Origin: Pelagadaptatus sp034112445
Lineage (GTDB): Bacteria; Pseudomonadota; Gammaproteobacteria; Pseudomonadales; Cellvibrionaceae
DNA length: 64,000 nt
Assembly: GCA_034112445.1 (NCBI GenBank)
Contig: JAWUVI010000024.1
Location: forward strand, 1-64,000
Reading direction: 5' to 3'
Under the pieces are notes generated by a model. It saw nothing but the letters and a program-made list of their open reading frames with translations. It did not search any database and was not told where the DNA came from. The translations under genes and the position numbers were made by a program. Of this stretch, positions 59,883 to 64,000 are shown in pieces (the stretch's first letter is position 1; every line of letters starts with the position of its first letter).

Positions 59883-61717
59883 GGCGTTACGCAGTCAATG
59901 CATTGAGCGTAAATGGCTCGTGGATCTTGGGTTTTCACTAAAGCCTGAAGCGGCATTAGCAATTGTTCGGCTGAATTTAATAAGGTGCTTAACGTTGAGT
60001 TGGACGATGAACTGCTGAAAAAACTATGGTTGTTATTCTGTAAATCTTTAGCAATTTGTTCGGCAATTAATTCTCCGGTGCTTAACGGTAGGCGAACCTC
60101 TTTAACGGTATAAGAACTTAAATTGGCGCGACCTGCGGCGGCAACAATAACGTCATCAAGCGAGCCTAAGCTATCAACTAGCCCAAGCTCTAGAGCTTTT
60201 GAGCCTGTCCAAACACGGCCTTGAGCAATATCGTGAACAGCGTCAGTCGATAGATTTCTGGCGGTTGCTACAAGCTGTAAAAACTGCTGATAAGTATGAT
60301 CTACAGATTGTTGCAGTATGCTTTCCACTTGAGGGGAGAGTGAGCGGTCAAGCCTAAGTGCACCTGCAAGATTAGTGGTGCCTATACCGTCGGTATGAAT
60401 GCCTATTTTTTCGAGACTTTTTTCTAGCGTTGGGAAAGCGCTAAAAACACCGATAGAGCCAGTAATAGTGCTCGGGGTAGCCCAAACTTCATCGGCGGAC
60501 ATGGCCATCCAATAGCCACCTGACGCGGCGACACTGCCCATGGAAATTAATACGGGAATTCCAGAGTTGCGCAGATTTTGTAATTCTTGACGCATAACTT
60601 CTGAGGCGAAGGCGCTGCCGCCGCCACTGTCAATTCGAACGACTAAAGCCTTTATTTGAGGGTCTTTACGAGCGACTTGAACCAGTTCGCTGAAGGTCGC
60701 GCTGCCAATCGTTCCGGCTGGCTGTTTGCCGTCTAGAATGGTTCCTCGCGCGACTATAAGCCCAATTTTGTTAACAGCGGTTGGCTTTTCTTTATCGATA
60801 TAGCTTTTGTATTCATAGATATTTAATGCACGAAATGGTTTATCTTTCTCGCTGCCAAAAGTGGTCTCTAAAAAGCGTCGTAGTTCGGTGTGATTGACCA
60901 ACTTATCCACTAGTCCAAGGCTGAGAGCTAATTGAGCCGCATCACCTTCATGCTTCGCTAATAATTGATCTAATGTATTAACGTATTGATCTACGCTGCC
61001 CGCATGCAATTGGCGTTGTTGCTCTATTGTGTTGGTGTAGGTGCGCCAAAGTTCATTGAGCCATAATGAATTATTTTCTTTGGATGAATCAGACATCCGA
61101 TTCTCAATAAACGGCTCTACGGCATCTTTGTAGGGGCCGGTTCTAAATACGTGAAAATTTAGTGCGAGTTTATCAAAGACATCTTTGAAATAATTTCTAT
61201 AACTGGCGAAGCCAGTGACAATAATTCCACCCATCGGGTTCATATAAATGGTGTCAGCGTAGCTGGCTAAATAATATTGTTCTTGGGTGTAGTGATCACC
61301 TATCGCGTAAATAGGTTTACCACTGGCCTTAAACTCAGTTAGAGAAGCGCCAATTTCTTGTAATTTACTTAAGCCGCCGCCATTGAGTTTATTGAGATCT
61401 AGAACGATAGAGGTAATTCGGTTATCAGTAGCCGCATGTTTAATAACGGCGGTTAGCTCATCAACACGTGTTTCAGGTTGCTCTTGTTCTTTATTGAGAA
61501 CTCGAGTCAGTGGCGCAACATAGGCGTGTTGATCTACCAGTGTGCCACTCGGCGCTATGTGCAATGCGATATTATCTGGCATGAGAGCGGGTTTTTTTGG
61601 CGCTAAGGCACTGACTATCGCAACAATGATGAGTATGAATATGATGTTGGCAAGACTGCTGCGGATAAAAGTTAATGTGCGCCAAATAAAACTAAACATC
61701 TTTTTAAATATGGACAT
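59879..61717 (-). CDS. sppA: Signal peptide peptidase SppA, long (67K) type
   Basis: The 612-residue inner-membrane serine protease of family S49 has an N-terminal anchor (about 20-40) and two tandem domains. The catalytic lysine is K197 in FRTGPYKDAVEPF and the nucleophile S399 in SMGSVAASGGYW, giving the Ser-Lys dyad seen in E. coli SppA (K209, S409). It degrades signal peptides released after export. It is coupled to the downstream HELSH lipoprotein gene. Confidence 0.95.
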   Translation of the reverse strand: MSIFKKMFSFIWRTLTFIRSSLANIIFILIIVAIVSALAPKKPALMPDNIALHIAPSGTLVDQHAYVAPLTRVLNKEQEQPETRVDELTAVIKHAATDNRITSIVLDLNKLNGGGLSKLQEIGASLTEFKASGKPIYAIGDHYTQEQYYLASYADTIYMNPMGGIIVTGFASYRNYFKDVFDKLALNFHVFRTGPYKDAVEPFIENRMSDSSKENNSLWLNELWRTYTNTIEQQRQLHAGSVDQYVNTLDQLLAKHEGDAAQLALSLGLVDKLVNHTELRRFLETTFGSEKDKPFRALNIYEYKSYIDKEKPTAVNKIGLIVARGTILDGKQPAGTIGSATFSELVQVARKDPQIKALVVRIDSGGGSAFASEVMRQELQNLRNSGIPVLISMGSVAASGGYWMAMSADEVWATPSTITGSIGVFSAFPTLEKSLEKIGIHTDGIGTTNLAGALRLDRSLSPQVESILQQSVDHTYQQFLQLVATARNLSTDAVHDIAQGRVWTGSKALELGLVDSLGSLDDVIVAAAGRANLSSYTVKEVRLPLSTGELIAEQIAKDLQNNNHSFFSSSSSNSTLSTLLNSAEQLLMPLQALVKTQDPRAIYAQCIDCVTP

Positions 61718-61735
61718 AGGACTAGCTTCTCGATT

Positions 61736-62125
61736 TTAATTATTATTTTCTAGGTGCCAGTATTGTAACCAGCGGCTCGACATCATTGCCGTTACAAATA
61801 AAATGCTGCTAAACGTTAACTGTAAAATATCACTAAGGTCGCCCGAAGGAGACATAACGTTCGTCACCGCTACGGTAAAATGCAGAAGTATGACAAAACA
61901 TAGCCAATTGTAAGTTCTGTGTCGATGTTGCCATAGACCGGGTAAAAATATAACTAAGGTCAGGCAAGGCATGATAAAAACTACGGACAATAATTTTCCG
62001 TTTAATAGGGCGTTAGTCGTGTAGATAGTAAATAGGCCAAACAAACATAGGTAGCTGATGAGCAAACCTACACGTAGCTTGGTTGATCCGGTTGTAAAAG
62101 GCGAGTTAGTCATAGTATTTATCAT
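61736..62125 (-). CDS. DUF2069 membrane protein
   Basis: The 129-residue protein has four membrane helices and a basic loop WQHRHRTYNW between helices 2 and 3. This fits DUF2069, found beside wrbA and arsC in Pseudomonas. The function is unknown. It lies six bases after wrbA on the same strand and ahead of sppA. Confidence 0.85.
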   Translation of the reverse strand: MINTMTNSPFTTGSTKLRVGLLISYLCLFGLFTIYTTNALLNGKLLSVVFIMPCLTLVIFLPGLWQHRHRTYNWLCFVILLHFTVAVTNVMSPSGDLSDILQLTFSSILFVTAMMSSRWLQYWHLENNN

Positions 62126-62131
62126 TATGGT

Positions 62132-62758
62132 TTATAAAAGTTTTTGAGCCGCGTAAGCAACACGTTGTCCGAGCGCTCGGCACAATTGTTTTTCATCTTT
62201 GTGTAGCTCGCTCTTCTGGTCGGGGCCAGCAAAGTGAGAAGCGCCATAAGGAGTGCCTCCAGTCGTTGTTTTTGTCAATTCTGGCTCACTATAGGGCAAC
62301 CCCATTATTAGCATGCCGTGGTGTAGCAACGGTAGCAACATGCTGAGTAAAGTTGATTCTTGTCCTCCGTGCATGCTGGCGGTAGAAGTAAAGGCGGCGG
62401 CGGGTTTATCTATAAGAGAGCCGTTTAGCCAAAGTGAGCTGGTGCTATCGATAAAATACTTTAGTGGTGCCGCCATATTGCCGAATCGAGTAGGGCTACC
62501 AATGATAAGCCCAGAGCAATTGTGAAGATCATCTAAGGTACAATACAGCGCGCCGTCAGCGGGAATATCCGCATTGGTTTTTTTGCAGTCGGCCGATACC
62601 GCAGGCACCGTGCGCAATCGTGCTTCGACGCCCGTTGCTTGTTCTATCCCGCGGGCTATTTCTAACGCCATATTGGCCGTTGCGCCAGAACGAGAATAAT
62701 ATAAAACTAAAATATAAGGTGTAGTGGTGATTGCAGTAGTCATGGTTGTAGTGGTCAT
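62132..62758 (-). CDS. wrbA: NAD(P)H:quinone oxidoreductase WrbA
   Basis: The 208-residue flavodoxin-like protein has the FMN phosphate loop YYSRSGATANMA, the aromatic/FMN segment GSPTRFGNMAAPLKYF and STASMHGGQESTLLSML. It reduces quinones by two electrons. The N terminus is a low-complexity Met-Thr run (MTTTTMTTAITTTP) with an internal Met as alternative start. It lies two bases after arsC. Confidence 0.94.
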   Translation of the reverse strand: MTTTTMTTAITTTPYILVLYYSRSGATANMALEIARGIEQATGVEARLRTVPAVSADCKKTNADIPADGALYCTLDDLHNCSGLIIGSPTRFGNMAAPLKYFIDSTSSLWLNGSLIDKPAAAFTSTASMHGGQESTLLSMLLPLLHHGMLIMGLPYSEPELTKTTTGGTPYGASHFAGPDQKSELHKDEKQLCRALGQRVAYAAQKLL

Positions 62759-62760
62759 GA

Positions 62761-63105
62761 TTAAATGATATCCAGAACATTCTCAGGTGGGCGACCTAGC
62801 ACCGCTTTGTCACCATTGATCACAATAGGCCGCTCAATCAGTTTAGGGCTTGCTTGCATGGCGGCAATGAGATCATCATCGCTCAGGTCGGGATTCTTTA
62901 AATTATTTTCTTTGTAGGCATCTTCGCCTTTGCGTAATAATTGCCTTGCTGTTATGCCCAGTTTGCTGAGTATTAGCTTGAGTGTATCGGCGCTTGGTGG
63001 CGAATCTAAATAAAGGATTATATCGGCTTTGATTTGCTTTTCTTCTAATATGGCCAGTGTCTGGCGCGACTTTGAGCAGCGTGGATTGTGATAAATAGTA
63101 ACCAT
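62761..63105 (-). CDS. arsC: Arsenate reductase, glutaredoxin-coupled ArsC family
   Basis: The 114-residue thioredoxin-fold protein has the active Cys C10 in HNPRCSKSRQ and the phosphate-site segment PIVINGDKAVLGRPPENVL. It is close to ArsC/YfgD. No arsB or arsR accompanies it, and its linkage to wrbA and yihY is the usual chromosomal setting, so arsenate may not be its main substrate. Confidence 0.92.
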   Translation of the reverse strand: MVTIYHNPRCSKSRQTLAILEEKQIKADIILYLDSPPSADTLKLILSKLGITARQLLRKGEDAYKENNLKNPDLSDDDLIAAMQASPKLIERPIVINGDKAVLGRPPENVLDII

Positions 63106-63225
63106 TGGGTTTCCTTGGTAGCGTTGCGATACTGTTATTTTTCTGTGCGAAGGCTATTGTAAACACATAAGGCGCACCGCCCAAAGGTGTCGTGGATAAA
63201 ATCGTAAAGATTTAAGAGGTTATGT

Positions 63226-64000
63226 ATGGGGTTTGAAAGAATATGGCGATTTTTACCGTATTTATGGGGTGAATTTAACGATAAAGGCTGTCGCCAGCAA
63301 GCTGCTGCGCTTACGTTTATGACTTTGTTCGCGATAGTGCCCATGTTGACAGTGGTCTATTCAATGTTTTCAGTGGTGCCATCTTTTCAGGGAATGGCTG
63401 AACAGCTTCAAGAAGTCATGTTTAAGCATTTTTTACCCGATAGTAGTGTAGAGATTCAGCATTATCTGTCCGACTTTTCTTCTCAGGCACGCAGCTTAAC
63501 GCTTGTCGGGGTGGGGATGTTGGTGGCCACGGCTTATCTGATGTTGAAGAATATTGAAAAAACGTTCAATAACATTTGGGGCGTTAAAGAAGCACGTAAA
63601 GGTTTGTCTAATTTTTTATTGTATTGGGCGGTACTGAGCTTAGGGCCGTTGTTGCTCGGGATTGGTATGGGTATGAGTACGTATCTCATATCACTGCGTC
63701 TATTTGTTGATGAAATTGATGTGATTGGCGTTTTACCTGTTTTATTAACGTTTGTTCCATGGGTCCTAACGGCGGCGGCATTTACGTTATTATTTGCGGC
63801 GGTACCTAATTGCAAGGTCCCCGTCCGCCAGGCTTTTATTGGCGGCCTTATAACCGCGGTGTGTTTTGAGTTATTTAAAGATTTATTTGGTTGGATTGTC
63901 GCTAATTCCAGTTATCAGGCTATTTATGGTGCGTTTGCGTTTTTTCCTTTGTTTTTGTTATGGCTGAATATTTTGTGGATGATCGTGTTAGCCGGAGCTG
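63226..64000 (+). CDS. YihY/BrkB-family inner-membrane protein (truncated by window end)
   Basis: The first 258 codons are present and the frame is open at the window edge. The protein begins MGFERIWRFLPYLWGEF, contains CRQQAAALTFMTLFAIVPML (the family's first-helix region), NNIWGVKEARKG and YGAFAFFPLFLLWLNILWM, with about five membrane helices so far. The family was once called ribonuclease BN, which is no longer supported. AGAGG seven bases upstream supports the ATG at 63226. It is divergent from arsC, as in Pseudomonas. Confidence 0.9.
   Translation, partial: MGFERIWRFLPYLWGEFNDKGCRQQAAALTFMTLFAIVPMLTVVYSMFSVVPSFQGMAEQLQEVMFKHFLPDSSVEIQHYLSDFSSQARSLTLVGVGMLVATAYLMLKNIEKTFNNIWGVKEARKGLSNFLLYWAVLSLGPLLLGIGMGMSTYLISLRLFVDEIDVIGVLPVLLTFVPWVLTAAAFTLLFAAVPNCKVPVRQAFIGGLITAVCFELFKDLFGWIVANSSYQAIYGAFAFFPLFLLWLNILWMIVLAGA

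Overview
The window reads as a chromosome segment of a marine-type gammaproteobacterium. Housekeeping blocks keep Pseudomonas-like gene order: prs-rplY-pth, ispE-lolB-TPR-hemA-prfA-prmC, leuS-lptE-holA, purM-purN with DUF2066-hda, and DUF2069-wrbA-arsC-yihY. TonB-dependent uptake and polyuronate catabolism, together with moderate GC, would fit a Cellvibrionales-like lineage, but the exact taxon is inference. No insertion sequence, phage gene or CRISPR array was seen.

Layout. 1-2.7 kb: argD-argF (minus) and grxD. 2.8-5.6 kb: a probable iron-responsive set, namely a porin with a near-ideal sigma70 promoter overlapped by a Fur-like box, then a periplasmic protein with a covalent-flavin motif, then a PepSY-type membrane protein. 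5.6-15 kb: accessory genes for a small lipoprotein, DUF1329, an orphan TpsB transporter, a chemoreceptor, an AraC regulator, an SSB-tailed OB-fold protein and a diguanylate cyclase. 15.1 kb: elongator tRNA-Met. 15.4-18.3 kb: a fatty acid hydroxylase-like enzyme, then eda-kdgK. 18.5 kb: ychF. 19.7-31 kb: a polyuronate-utilisation locus with a TonB receptor, a seven-helix membrane AraC regulator, and a six-gene operon encoding a GH105-like hydrolase, a GPH symporter, a lyase-like protein, KduI, a TIM-barrel protein and KduD. 31.1 kb: a peroxiredoxin-glutaredoxin fusion. 32-47 kb: core genes. 47-64 kb: a zinc-ribbon protein, a penicillin-acylase-family enzyme, an exonuclease, a PQQ-type sugar dehydrogenase, a response-regulator cyclase, slyD, purN/purM, hda, sppA, wrbA, arsC and a truncated yihY.

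Working together: the TonB receptor would import uronate oligomers. The anchored lyase-like protein may cut them, the GPH symporter would move small products inward, and the signal-less GH105 enzyme would release unsaturated uronate. KduI and KduD would convert this to 2-keto-3-deoxygluconate, which KdgK and Eda finish to pyruvate and glyceraldehyde 3-phosphate. The pathway lies in two pieces either side of ychF, interrupting the usual pth-ychF-tRNA-Met neighbourhood. Related palindromic repeats lie at the two outer edges. The receptor gene and the GH105 operon share a nearly identical 21-22 bp upstream element, the best candidate for the locus operator.
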